64,000 nt of DNA from Cyclina sinensis. Lineage: Eukaryota > Mollusca > Bivalvia > Venerida > Veneridae. The notes beneath the pieces were generated by a model, which made no database searches, was not told the DNA's origin, and saw nothing but the letters and a program-made list of their open reading frames with translations. Location: the NCBI GenBank assembly GCA_012932295.1, contig JAAONU010000002.1, positions 16,095,388 through 16,159,387 of the forward strand. Reading direction: 5' to 3'. Of the stretch, positions 63,601-64,000 are shown piece after piece (within the stretch, counting starts at the first letter, position 1; each line of letters begins with the position of its first letter). The position numbers were made by a program, and so were the translations under genes.

Positions 63601-63791
63601 TTATATATCTACAACAGAACTATCTAAAGGTTCCACTTAATTTGACTGTACCTTTCTGTGCCAAACAGATATAGATGAGTGTGCTACTTCCTCCGAGGAC
63701 TGTCATTCCAACGCTATATGTATGAACACTGAAGGCAGCTTTACTTGTGCCTGCAAATCTGGCTTTAGTGGGAATGGGACTACCTGCACAG
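527..63791 (+). CDS. Giant cbEGF-repeat protein gene, internal part (both ends outside)
   Basis: This is a multi-exon gene, on the + strand throughout. All 81 forward exons begin with the last two bases of a codon and end with its first base (phase 1-1), so G from one exon plus AT or TT from the next gives Asp or Val at the joint. Sixty-nine exons give 41-residue cbEGF modules; then come four A, three B and five C exons. Each module has six Cys, a D-x-D-E calcium site before Cys1 and the C-x-N-x4-F/Y-x-C-x-C Asn beta-hydroxylation consensus. The linker from Cys6 to the next DxDE is one residue, as in fibrillin-type rods. By family knowledge such chains are extracellular, calcium-stiffened and bind partners or matrix. 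Fibrillin, fibropellin, Notch-like or EGF-rich shell/byssus matrix proteins are all possible relatives; no identity can be fixed. Treating it as one gene is inference from shared strand, phase and splice sites. Confidence 0.8.
1216..1338 (+). CDS. cbEGF exon 2 (I-type)
   Basis: Consensus I-type module (I9, V28) with six Cys and the N36-G-T sequon. The donor is followed by ggtttttaactcg, and the intron begins with the acgtctatataacag signature typical of I-type units. Confidence 0.92.
1904..2026 (+). CDS. cbEGF exon 3 (N-type)
   Basis: Consensus N-type module (N9, A28). The acceptor is ctttag instead of the common atttag. The downstream intron is N1-like. Confidence 0.92.
2593..2715 (+). CDS. 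cbEGF exon 4 (I-type)
   Basis: Consensus I-type module. Its downstream intron carries a ~35-base deletion (agttgaagttgaatcacc) that is also seen after exons 8, 14 and 26. Confidence 0.92.
3257..3379 (+). CDS. cbEGF exon 5 (N-type, N2 intron)
   Basis: Consensus N-type protein. The acceptor is gtttag. The intron directly after the donor has an in-frame stop (gattttaaactcg) and the N2 signature (aggcctaataagtctag), so the uninterrupted reading frame around this exon is short although the exon itself is intact. Confidence 0.9.
3944..4066 (+). CDS. cbEGF exon 6 (I-type)
   Basis: Consensus I-type module, six Cys, N36 sequon, acceptor atttag, donor gtacac. Confidence 0.92.
4622..4744 (+). CDS. cbEGF exon 7 (N-type)
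   Basis: Consensus N-type module followed by an N1 intron. The intron start reads aaaaattttc where other copies have tataaatttt. Confidence 0.92.
5311..5433 (+). CDS. cbEGF exon 8 (hybrid: I9 with A28)
   Basis: The first half is I-type (GIND) but codon 28 is GCC as in N-type modules, so the exon joins markers that are otherwise linked separately. The flanking introns are I-type. Six Cys are intact. Confidence 0.92.
5965..6087 (+). CDS. cbEGF exon 9 (N-type, D1E)
   Basis: The exon starts AAATTG, so the split codon reads GAA and the calcium site is E-I-D-E-C rather than D-I-D-E-C. The rest is consensus N-type. The N2 intron follows, with an early stop in the intron. Confidence 0.9.
6652..6774 (+). 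CDS. cbEGF exon 10 (I-type)
   Basis: Consensus I-type module. Acceptor atttag, donor gtacac. Confidence 0.92.
7340..7462 (+). CDS. cbEGF exon 11 (N-type, D39H)
   Basis: N-type module with D39H just before Cys6 (T-H-C). The acceptor is ctttag. The N2 intron follows. Confidence 0.9.
8026..8148 (+). CDS. cbEGF exon 12 (I-type, V28F)
   Basis: I-type module with Phe between Cys4 and Cys5 (C-F-C). The downstream intron is the shortest in the array (326 bp) because ~240 bp are missing around 8,400. Confidence 0.92.
8475..8597 (+). CDS. cbEGF exon 13 (N-type, D7V)
   Basis: N-type module with D7V (C-T-V-G). It lies only 449 bp after the previous exon start. The N1 intron follows. Confidence 0.92.
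9164..9286 (+). CDS. cbEGF exon 14 (I-type, aattag acceptor)
   Basis: Consensus I-type protein. The acceptor reads ttttaattag, which puts a stop codon in frame just upstream and breaks the tract slightly; it is still an AG acceptor. Downstream is the ~35-base intron deletion also seen after exon 4. Confidence 0.9.
9826..9948 (+). CDS. cbEGF exon 15 (N-type, A16T and T26I)
   Basis: N-type module with A16T and T26I. The donor is gtacat instead of gtacac, followed by an N2 intron. Confidence 0.9.
10513..10635 (+). CDS. cbEGF exon 16 (I-type)
   Basis: Consensus I-type module. After the donor the intron reads cagttttgaactcg, so an in-frame TGA follows at once in the intron. Confidence 0.9.
11191..11313 (+). 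CDS. cbEGF exon 17 (N-type)
   Basis: Consensus N-type module with an N1 intron after it. The upstream intron end reads ataattaaac where other copies have ataattgaac. Confidence 0.9.
11880..12002 (+). CDS. cbEGF exon 18 (I-type)
   Basis: Consensus I-type module, acceptor atttag, donor gtacac. Confidence 0.92.
12568..12690 (+). CDS. cbEGF exon 19 (N-type)
   Basis: Consensus N-type module, acceptor gtttag, N2 intron. That intron lacks ~130 bp at about 12,928, so the next exon starts 556 bp on. Confidence 0.9.
13124..13246 (+). CDS. cbEGF exon 20 (I-type)
   Basis: Consensus I-type module. It follows the shortened N2 intron. The first intron bases read ggtttttatctcg. Confidence 0.92.
13801..13923 (+). 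CDS. cbEGF exon 21 (N-type)
   Basis: N-type protein with one silent change in codon 22 (GAC). The donor is gtacaa. The intron begins with a third signature (cttaatcctataaataac) that is common after 38 kb. Confidence 0.92.
14489..14611 (+). CDS. cbEGF exon 22 (I-type, T19A)
   Basis: I-type module with T19A (C-A-N). It is the only I-type exon followed by the cttaatcctataaacaac intron start that otherwise belongs to N-type units. Confidence 0.92.
15176..15298 (+). CDS. cbEGF exon 23 (N-type, T14P)
   Basis: N-type module with T14P plus silent changes in the Cys18 codon and codon 34. Acceptor gtttag, N2 intron. Confidence 0.9.
15863..15985 (+). CDS. cbEGF exon 24 (I-type)
   Basis: Consensus I-type module. 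The upstream intron end reads cttaaattgaac, which leaves an open frame running into the exon from the intron. Confidence 0.92.
16541..16663 (+). CDS. cbEGF exon 25 (N-type)
   Basis: Consensus N-type module, N1 intron. It is the first member of a 1,344/1,345-bp tandem triplet marked by tttttaagtcgtgg after the donor. Confidence 0.92.
17232..17354 (+). CDS. cbEGF exon 26 (I-type, S34R)
   Basis: I-type module with S34R (Y-R-G-N). The intron begins ggttttgaactcg with an immediate TGA and carries the ~35-base deletion further on. Confidence 0.9.
17886..18008 (+). CDS. cbEGF exon 27 (N-type)
   Basis: Consensus N-type module, second member of the triplet. The upstream intron reads ttgatattttatttag rather than ttgaacttttatttag. 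Confidence 0.92.
18576..18698 (+). CDS. cbEGF exon 28 (I-type)
   Basis: Consensus I-type module. The intron deletion seen after exon 4 appears here in a modified form (agttgaatgtgaatcacc). Confidence 0.92.
19230..19352 (+). CDS. cbEGF exon 29 (N-type)
   Basis: Consensus N-type module, third member of the triplet, with the same ttgatattttatttag acceptor region as exon 27. Confidence 0.92.
19920..20042 (+). CDS. cbEGF exon 30 (I-type)
   Basis: Consensus I-type module. Its downstream intron lacks the ~35-base deletion, which marks the end of the triplet block. Confidence 0.92.
20608..20730 (+). CDS. cbEGF exon 31 (N-type)
   Basis: Consensus N-type module, acceptor gtttag, N2 intron. Confidence 0.9.
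21295..21417 (+). CDS. cbEGF exon 32 (I-type)
   Basis: Consensus I-type module, acceptor atttag, donor gtacac. Confidence 0.92.
21983..22105 (+). CDS. cbEGF exon 33 (N-type)
   Basis: Consensus N-type protein. The donor is gtacat, shared only with exon 15. N2 intron. Confidence 0.9.
22672..22794 (+). CDS. cbEGF exon 34 (I-type)
   Basis: Consensus I-type module, acceptor atttag, donor gtacac. Confidence 0.92.
23350..23472 (+). CDS. cbEGF exon 35 (N-type, E17D)
   Basis: N-type module with E17D before Cys3. Acceptor atttag combined with an N2 downstream intron. Confidence 0.9.
24037..24159 (+). CDS. cbEGF exon 36 (I-type)
   Basis: Consensus I-type module, acceptor atttag, donor gtacac. Confidence 0.92.
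24715..24837 (+). CDS. cbEGF exon 37 (N-type)
   Basis: Consensus N-type module, N1 intron. A G-to-T change (atggtttaaac) removes an intronic stop, so the open frame runs on into the intron; this is incidental. Confidence 0.92.
25405..25527 (+). CDS. cbEGF exon 38 (hybrid: N9 with V28)
   Basis: It occupies an I-type position (I-type intron follows, V28 present) but the first half reads GNND. This is the reciprocal of the exon 8 hybrid. Confidence 0.92.
26093..26215 (+). CDS. cbEGF exon 39 (N-type)
   Basis: Consensus N-type protein with a silent change at the Cys29 codon. Acceptor gtttag, N2 intron. Confidence 0.9.
26780..26902 (+). CDS. cbEGF exon 40 (I-type, T6I)
   Basis: I-type module with T6I. 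It is followed by the longest intron of the array (26,903-28,379), which contains an inverted unit. Splicing to exon 42 stays in frame. Confidence 0.92.
27175..27856 (-). repeat. Inverted array unit inside an intron
   Basis: About 682 bases are the reverse complement of one complete array unit, including exon and intron. To the left the forward array runs to about 27,174 (tctgtgttacagt). To the right it resumes at about 27,859 with tcatcttacgtctat, a point ~35 bases past an I-type donor. So ~235 bp of forward intron is present on both sides (about 26,940-27,174 and 27,859-28,090). It is an inverted insertion with flanking duplication, not a simple flip. Confidence 0.9.
27556..27678 (-). pseudogene. 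cbEGF exon 41, inverted (I-type), unusable in the sense transcript
   Basis: Read on the minus strand this is an intact 123-bp I-type exon with atttag acceptor and gtacac donor. Relative to the gene it lies antisense inside an intron, so it should not be spliced into the mRNA. The bases after its donor combine an I-type start with an N2-type continuation (taaggcctaataag), so the copied unit was itself mosaic. Confidence 0.88.
28380..28502 (+). CDS. cbEGF exon 42 (N-type)
   Basis: Consensus N-type module, acceptor gtttag, N1 intron. It is the first exon of the 5,475-bp duplicated block; its copy is exon 50. Confidence 0.92.
29069..29191 (+). CDS. cbEGF exon 43 (I-type, I2T)
   Basis: I-type module with D-T-D-E-C at the calcium site (I2T, shared with exons 47 and 51). 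The donor is followed by cagtttttaac, where exon 51 has cggtttttaac. Confidence 0.92.
29756..29878 (+). CDS. cbEGF exon 44 (N-type, D22G; gttaag acceptor)
   Basis: N-type module with D22G (T-G-G-S). The acceptor is gttaag, an altered tract found only here and in exon 52. N2 intron. Confidence 0.9.
30443..30565 (+). CDS. cbEGF exon 45 (I-type, D13N)
   Basis: I-type module with D13N directly after Cys2, shared with exon 53. No new sequon is created. Confidence 0.92.
31120..31242 (+). CDS. cbEGF exon 46 (N-type)
   Basis: Consensus N-type module, N1 intron. Its copy is exon 54. Confidence 0.92.
31809..31931 (+). CDS. cbEGF exon 47 (I-type, I2T)
   Basis: I-type module with I2T. Its duplicate, exon 55, has changed unusually much. 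Confidence 0.92.
32487..32609 (+). CDS. cbEGF exon 48 (hybrid N9/V28, A16G, T21I)
   Basis: The exon combines N9 with V28 and adds A16G and T21I. The intron begins cttaatcccataaaaaac. Exon 56 is its duplicate with the same changes. Confidence 0.92.
33175..33297 (+). CDS. cbEGF exon 49 (N-type)
   Basis: Consensus N-type protein with a silent AGC in codon 24. Acceptor gtttag, N2 intron. The junction between the two 5,475-bp copies falls in its downstream intron at about 33,437. Confidence 0.9.
33855..33977 (+). CDS. cbEGF exon 50 (N-type, copy of exon 42)
   Basis: Exon sequence identical to exon 42 as read by eye. First exon of the second 5,475-bp copy. Confidence 0.92.
34544..34666 (+). CDS. 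cbEGF exon 51 (I-type, I2T; copy of exon 43)
   Basis: I-type module with D-T-D-E-C, equal to exon 43 in the coding part. Confidence 0.92.
35231..35353 (+). CDS. cbEGF exon 52 (N-type, D22G; copy of exon 44)
   Basis: Carries the same D22G and gttaag acceptor as exon 44, 5,475 bp upstream. Confidence 0.9.
35918..36040 (+). CDS. cbEGF exon 53 (I-type, D13N; copy of exon 45)
   Basis: Same D13N as exon 45; coding part indistinguishable by eye. Confidence 0.92.
36595..36717 (+). CDS. cbEGF exon 54 (N-type; copy of exon 46)
   Basis: Consensus N-type module followed by an N1 intron, as in exon 46. Confidence 0.92.
37284..37406 (+). CDS. cbEGF exon 55 (I-type, I2N, G8V, D22N; diverged copy of exon 47)
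   Basis: Relative to its duplicate exon 47 it has T2N, G8V and D22N, all amino-acid changing. Changes continue past the donor (gtacgc, then tttatctggtgg). Six Cys remain. The surrounding block is otherwise nearly identical to its copy. Confidence 0.9.
37962..38084 (+). CDS. cbEGF exon 56 (hybrid; copy of exon 48)
   Basis: N9 with V28, A16G and T21I, as exon 48. Confidence 0.92.
38650..38772 (+). CDS. cbEGF exon 57 (N-type; copy of exon 49)
   Basis: Consensus N-type protein. The intron after the donor reads caccattttaaac where exon 49 has cacgattttaaac. From here the array is almost entirely N-type. Confidence 0.9.
39330..39452 (+). CDS. cbEGF exon 58 (N-type, S34G)
   Basis: N-type module with S34G (Y-G-G-N). 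The intron starts with cttaatcctataaataac. Confidence 0.92.
40018..40140 (+). CDS. cbEGF exon 59 (N-type)
   Basis: Consensus N-type protein with a silent change in codon 35 (GGA). The next intron is short (470 bp); about 100 bp are missing near 40,262. Confidence 0.92.
40611..40733 (+). CDS. cbEGF exon 60 (N-type, G37E)
   Basis: N-type module with G37E, keeping an N-E-T sequon, plus a silent codon 26. It is a relative of exons 65 and 68. Confidence 0.92.
41288..41410 (+). CDS. cbEGF exon 61 (N-type, T14L)
   Basis: N-type module with T14L. The exon starts ACATTG (Asp1 by GAC) after a ttttag acceptor; codons 35-36 are GGG AAC. Its intron family is visibly diverged from the main array while the protein barely changes. 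Exon 66 is its copy. Confidence 0.92.
41974..42096 (+). CDS. cbEGF exon 62 (N-type)
   Basis: Consensus N-type module. The upstream intron end is ttgatcttttgtttag. The downstream intron contains a ~79-bp internal duplication. Confidence 0.92.
42739..42861 (+). CDS. cbEGF exon 63 (N-type)
   Basis: Consensus N-type module in a 765-bp unit that is nearly a copy of the one before it. Confidence 0.92.
43505..43627 (+). CDS. cbEGF exon 64 (N-type, D11E)
   Basis: N-type module with D11E just before Cys2. Acceptor gtttag, N2-like intron. Confidence 0.9.
44191..44313 (+). CDS. cbEGF exon 65 (N-type, G37E)
   Basis: N-type with G37E (sequon kept). A stop follows the donor at once in the intron (ggttttaaactcg). 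It is paired with exon 60 by a ~3.58-kb block duplication. Confidence 0.9.
44866..44988 (+). CDS. cbEGF exon 66 (N-type, T14L)
   Basis: Copy of exon 61: T14L, GAC for Asp1, ttttag acceptor. Confidence 0.92.
45550..45672 (+). CDS. cbEGF exon 67 (N-type, T6P)
   Basis: N-type module with T6P after Cys1. The upstream end reads taatagaacttttatttag, so no open frame enters from the intron. The intron starts acgacttataactt. Confidence 0.9.
46240..46362 (+). CDS. cbEGF exon 68 (N-type, T14K, G37E)
   Basis: N-type module with T14K and G37E; acceptor ttttag with an uninterrupted T run. Confidence 0.92.
46867..46989 (+). CDS. cbEGF exon 69 (N-type)
   Basis: Consensus N-type module, N1 intron. The preceding intron is shortened by ~60 bp. 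Confidence 0.92.
47554..47676 (+). CDS. cbEGF exon 70 (I-type, T26N), last array exon
   Basis: The only I-type module after exon 55, with T26N and two silent changes. About 100 bp into its intron the array sequence ends (tagcaatagcaatagcatag) and a different intron family begins. Confidence 0.92.
47677..49007 (+). other. Transition intron, mosaic of several intron families
   Basis: Array intron sequence to about 47,775 changes to the intron family found before B exons (aattaatcatttcaaagg, as at 49,927). It then leaves that family near 48,205, runs through ~280 bases I do not see elsewhere in the window, repeats a ~105-bp stretch also present at 49,333, joins sequence like that after C2, and ends as the pre-A intron. 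No exon is recognisable inside. Confidence 0.65.
49008..49130 (+). CDS. cbEGF exon A1
   Basis: A 41-residue module with Cys at 5, 12, 18, 27, 29, 40, DIDEC calcium site, N20 hydroxylation consensus and F25. Sequons at N7 (N-F-S), N15 (N-A-T) and N36 (N-G-T). Acceptor aaacag, donor gtaaca; phase 1-1, so it continues the array frame. Met19 and Lys30 distinguish A/B from array modules. Confidence 0.92.
49131..50463 (+). other. Intron A1-B1, lacking the C exon present in later copies
   Basis: This intron starts like the other post-A introns, then at about 49,500-49,560 jumps into the sequence that follows C2/C4 (gatgctatagaacaggggctct). Compared with 53,041-55,361 about 990 bp plus the 258-bp exon context are gone. 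No other gene is visible. Confidence 0.7.
50464..50586 (+). CDS. cbEGF exon B1
   Basis: A 41-residue module, DIDEC intact, V28, sequons at N15 and N36, H13-F14 after Cys2. Acceptor aaatag, donor gtaaca. The only B exon with an unaltered D3 calcium ligand and frame. Confidence 0.92.
50587..51175 (+). other. Intron B1-C1
   Basis: 589 bp of AT-rich intron, closely matching 55,486-56,075 and part of 61,291-61,916. It ends in a good pyrimidine tract (tatatcttttttcag). Nothing else supported. Confidence 0.75.
51176..51433 (+). CDS. Exon C1: laminin/MEGF-type EGF plus cbEGF
   Basis: This 258-bp exon encodes 86 residues. Residues 1-45 carry eight Cys (2, 11, 15, 17, 25, 32, 34, 43) with CPQGTYG and GWEADDC landmarks, the pattern of laminin-type or MEGF/Draper-type EGF repeats. 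Residues 46-86 are a cbEGF (DIDEC; Cys 50, 57, 63, 72, 74, 85) with the C-x-N-x4-Y-x-C-x-C hydroxylation consensus. Sequons occur at N12, N53, N60, N67 and N82. Phase 1-1: the incoming G gives V1, and the outgoing G joins the next AT to give Asp. MEGF-type repeats often serve in ligand or particle binding, but that role is not shown here. Confidence 0.92.
51434..52917 (+). other. Intron C1-A2
   Basis: 1,484 bp, AT-rich, matching the introns after C3 (apart from its insertion) and C5. It contains a ggttcgaacttgaa-like stretch near 52,430 that recalls a tRNA B box, but no tRNA fold is supported. Confidence 0.7.
52918..53040 (+). CDS. cbEGF exon A2
   Basis: As A1 but T31P (K-P-G). Sequons N7, N15 and N36 kept. 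Acceptor aaacag, donor gtaaca. Confidence 0.92.
53041..53896 (+). other. Intron A2-C2
   Basis: 856 bp, the same length as intron A3-C4 and very similar to it. No further feature seen. Confidence 0.75.
53897..54154 (+). CDS. Exon C2: laminin/MEGF-type EGF plus cbEGF with DIFEC
   Basis: 86 residues in C architecture with all 14 Cys. The cbEGF calcium site reads D-I-F-E-C: the third residue, normally Asp or Asn, is Phe, so calcium binding at this module is probably weakened. Residues after Cys50 are TAHTGTC-like. Extra sequons relative to C1 at N20 (N-N-T) and N29 (N-G-T). This is the 'F' form, which sits between A and B exons. Confidence 0.92.
54155..55361 (+). other. Intron C2-B2
   Basis: 1,207 bp, nearly equal to intron C4-B3 (1,208 bp). 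An open stretch at 54,952-55,209 is not preserved in the copies at 47.9 and 50.0 kb, so I do not call it a gene. Confidence 0.75.
55362..55485 (+). pseudogene. cbEGF exon B2, frameshifted by one base
   Basis: The exon is 124 bp instead of 123. Compared with B1 and B3 one extra base lies within about 55,376-55,386 (gatactctacccc). The frame is lost after the first Cys, ahead of the remaining five, and a stop follows within the exon. It begins D-I-N-E-C like B3. Either a true mutation or an assembly error. Skipping this exon would keep the gene in frame. Confidence 0.8.
55486..56075 (+). other. Intron B2-C3
   Basis: 590 bp, close copy of intron B1-C1. An open stretch at 55,676-55,954 is broken by indels in the other copies and is not treated as coding. 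Confidence 0.75.
56076..56334 (+). pseudogene. Exon C3, frameshifted by one base
   Basis: 259 bp instead of 258. An extra A in the run at about 56,180-56,183 (aaggaaaggttggg, against atggaaggttggg in C1) shifts the frame at residue 36, before the last Cys of the laminin-type domain. TGA follows about 11 codons on. Downstream of the shift the cbEGF (DIDEC, all six Cys) is intact in the other frame. It is the 'D' form like C1. Confidence 0.82.
56335..58722 (+). other. Intron C3-A3 with a ~0.9-kb insertion
   Basis: 2,388 bp. Outside 56,600-57,511 it matches introns C1-A2 and C5-A4. No exon recognised. Confidence 0.75.
56600..57511. mobile_element. Unclassified ~0.9-kb insertion, possible non-autonomous transposon
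   Basis: This segment is absent from the two homologous introns, which run directly from taaaaattta to tggtaaacatatcc or similar. It has a less uniform composition (for example ccagtccaaaatggcctg). No transposase reading frame, clear terminal inverted repeats or target-site duplication is visible. Small related motifs near the two ends (gaaatatcagtgag; gaaaatatcaac on the other strand) are suggestive only. About ten bases of the ancestral intron (ggcaatgtat) are missing at the site. Confidence 0.5.
58723..58845 (+). CDS. cbEGF exon A3
   Basis: As A1 but N7T and F8S (N7 sequon lost), T17I (N15 sequon lost) and T31S. The N36 sequon and DIDEC remain. Confidence 0.92.
58846..59701 (+). other. 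Intron A3-C4
   Basis: 856 bp, a close copy of intron A2-C2. Nothing further seen. Confidence 0.75.
59702..59959 (+). CDS. Exon C4: laminin/MEGF-type EGF plus cbEGF with DIFEC
   Basis: 86 residues, 14 Cys, 'F' form like C2 (D-I-F-E-C). It starts [11 protein letters not shown]23V relative to C2. Sequons at N12, N20, N29, N60, N67 and N82. Confidence 0.92.
59960..61167 (+). other. Intron C4-B3
   Basis: 1,208 bp, a close copy of intron C2-B2. The open stretch from 60,757 differs in frame from its copy and is not supported as coding. Confidence 0.75.
61168..61290 (+). CDS. cbEGF exon B3 (D3N)
   Basis: In-frame B module with D-I-N-E-C (Asn is a common alternative calcium ligand), A6-T7-L8-S9, V28, and sequons N15 and N36. 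Confidence 0.92.
61291..61916 (+). other. Intron B3-C5
   Basis: 626 bp, the B-C intron family with an extra segment near 61,580-61,620 (cacatgtactaattgcaaat) that otherwise belongs to post-A introns, a sign of exchange between introns. Confidence 0.65.
61917..62175 (+). pseudogene. Exon C5, frameshifted near its 3' end
   Basis: 259 bp. An extra A at about 62,163-62,166 (atggaaacatg against atggaacatg) shifts the frame before the last Cys of the cbEGF and alters the exit phase, so joining to A4 reads a stop. Everything before it is intact: eight-Cys domain, DIDEC and five of the cbEGF Cys. 'D' form. Confidence 0.82.
62176..63668 (+). other. Intron C5-A4
   Basis: 1,493 bp of the C-A intron family without the insertion. 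It has several one-base differences in short runs compared with 57,512-58,722. Confidence 0.7.
63669..63791 (+). CDS. cbEGF exon A4
   Basis: Protein identical to A3 as read here (T7, S8, I17, S31). Donor gtaaca; the window ends 209 bp into its intron, which matches the start of the other post-A introns. Confidence 0.92.
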
Positions 63792-64000
63792 GTAACATTA
63801 AACTAAATACAAAATAAATTGTATTATAACTACAAGTAACGTGAAAAACACGTATACTGATTTCTTTCATTTATGTTATTATTTCGTAGTTTTGTTCTGG
63901 GTTTGATTTTCAAAATTTACACACGATAATTATTTTGCTATTGAAACCAAGCAAAACGATATTCAGAAACAATTGTAATGGAACTAAATAGTGTTGGTTT

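Larger units (their letters stand above)
52918..63668 (+). repeat. Composite A-C-B-C repeat, two full copies
   Basis: Copy one is 52,918-58,722 (A2, C2, B2, C3) and copy two 58,723-63,668 (A3, C4, B3, C5); A4 begins a third. Exon and intron sequence match along the length. The 859-bp difference in length is due to the insertion after C3. A shortened earlier copy (A1, B1, C1) lies at 49,008-52,917. Confidence 0.88.

Noticed and set aside
1..64000. Promoter, first exon, signal peptide, membrane anchor or poly(A) site
   Set aside because: None could be recognised. TATA-like and aataaa strings are expected by chance in sequence this AT-rich and lie inside introns.

Overview
The window is internal gene sequence from an AT-rich animal genome. 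It shows spliceosomal GT-AG introns, extracellular EGF-type modules, and no bacterial-style operons, ribosome binding sites or compact gene spacing. A marine invertebrate, perhaps a bivalve mollusc, is a plausible source, judged from the base composition and the EGF/MEGF-like module mix. The sequence alone does not fix the species. No start codon exon, signal peptide, transmembrane exon, stop codon exon or poly(A) region is visible, so both ends of the gene lie outside.

Region 1 (1 to about 47,775) is a tandem array of a ~688-bp unit. Each unit is one 123-bp exon plus one intron of ~560 bp. I place 69 forward exons and one exon inside an inverted unit (27,175-27,856). Every exon encodes one 41-residue calcium-binding EGF (cbEGF) module with phase-1 junctions on both sides, so any number can be joined, skipped or duplicated in frame. 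Module numbering used throughout: D1 (codon split across the intron), I2, D3, E4, C5, C12, C18, N20, F25, C27, C29, N36, C40, T41. 'N-type' modules read GNND with A28; 'I-type' modules read GIND with V28. The two types alternate strictly for roughly the first 32 kb (apart from hybrids), giving a ~1.37-kb dimer. After about 38.6 kb nearly all modules are N-type. Larger recent duplications (5,475 bp, ~3.58 kb, 1,344 bp, 765 bp) are superimposed.

Region 2 (about 47,775-64,000) continues in the same strand and phase, with different introns and more diverged exons. There are three exon kinds. A and B are single 123-bp cbEGF exons. C is a 258-bp exon encoding an eight-cysteine laminin/MEGF-type EGF followed by a cbEGF. 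The order is A-B-C, then A-C-B-C, A-C-B-C, A: a ~5.8-kb composite repeat whose first copy has lost one C exon. Three exons here (B2, C3, C5) carry single-base insertions that break the frame, and a ~0.9-kb unrelated insertion sits in the intron after C3.

Taken together, the exons describe one very large secreted or cell-surface rod protein of fibrillin/fibropellin-like architecture, with at least ~3,400 residues encoded here. One residue separates the last cysteine of each module from the DxDE calcium site of the next, and each module carries an Asn beta-hydroxylation consensus and usually an N-glycosylation sequon. The gene name and function cannot be assigned from the window.
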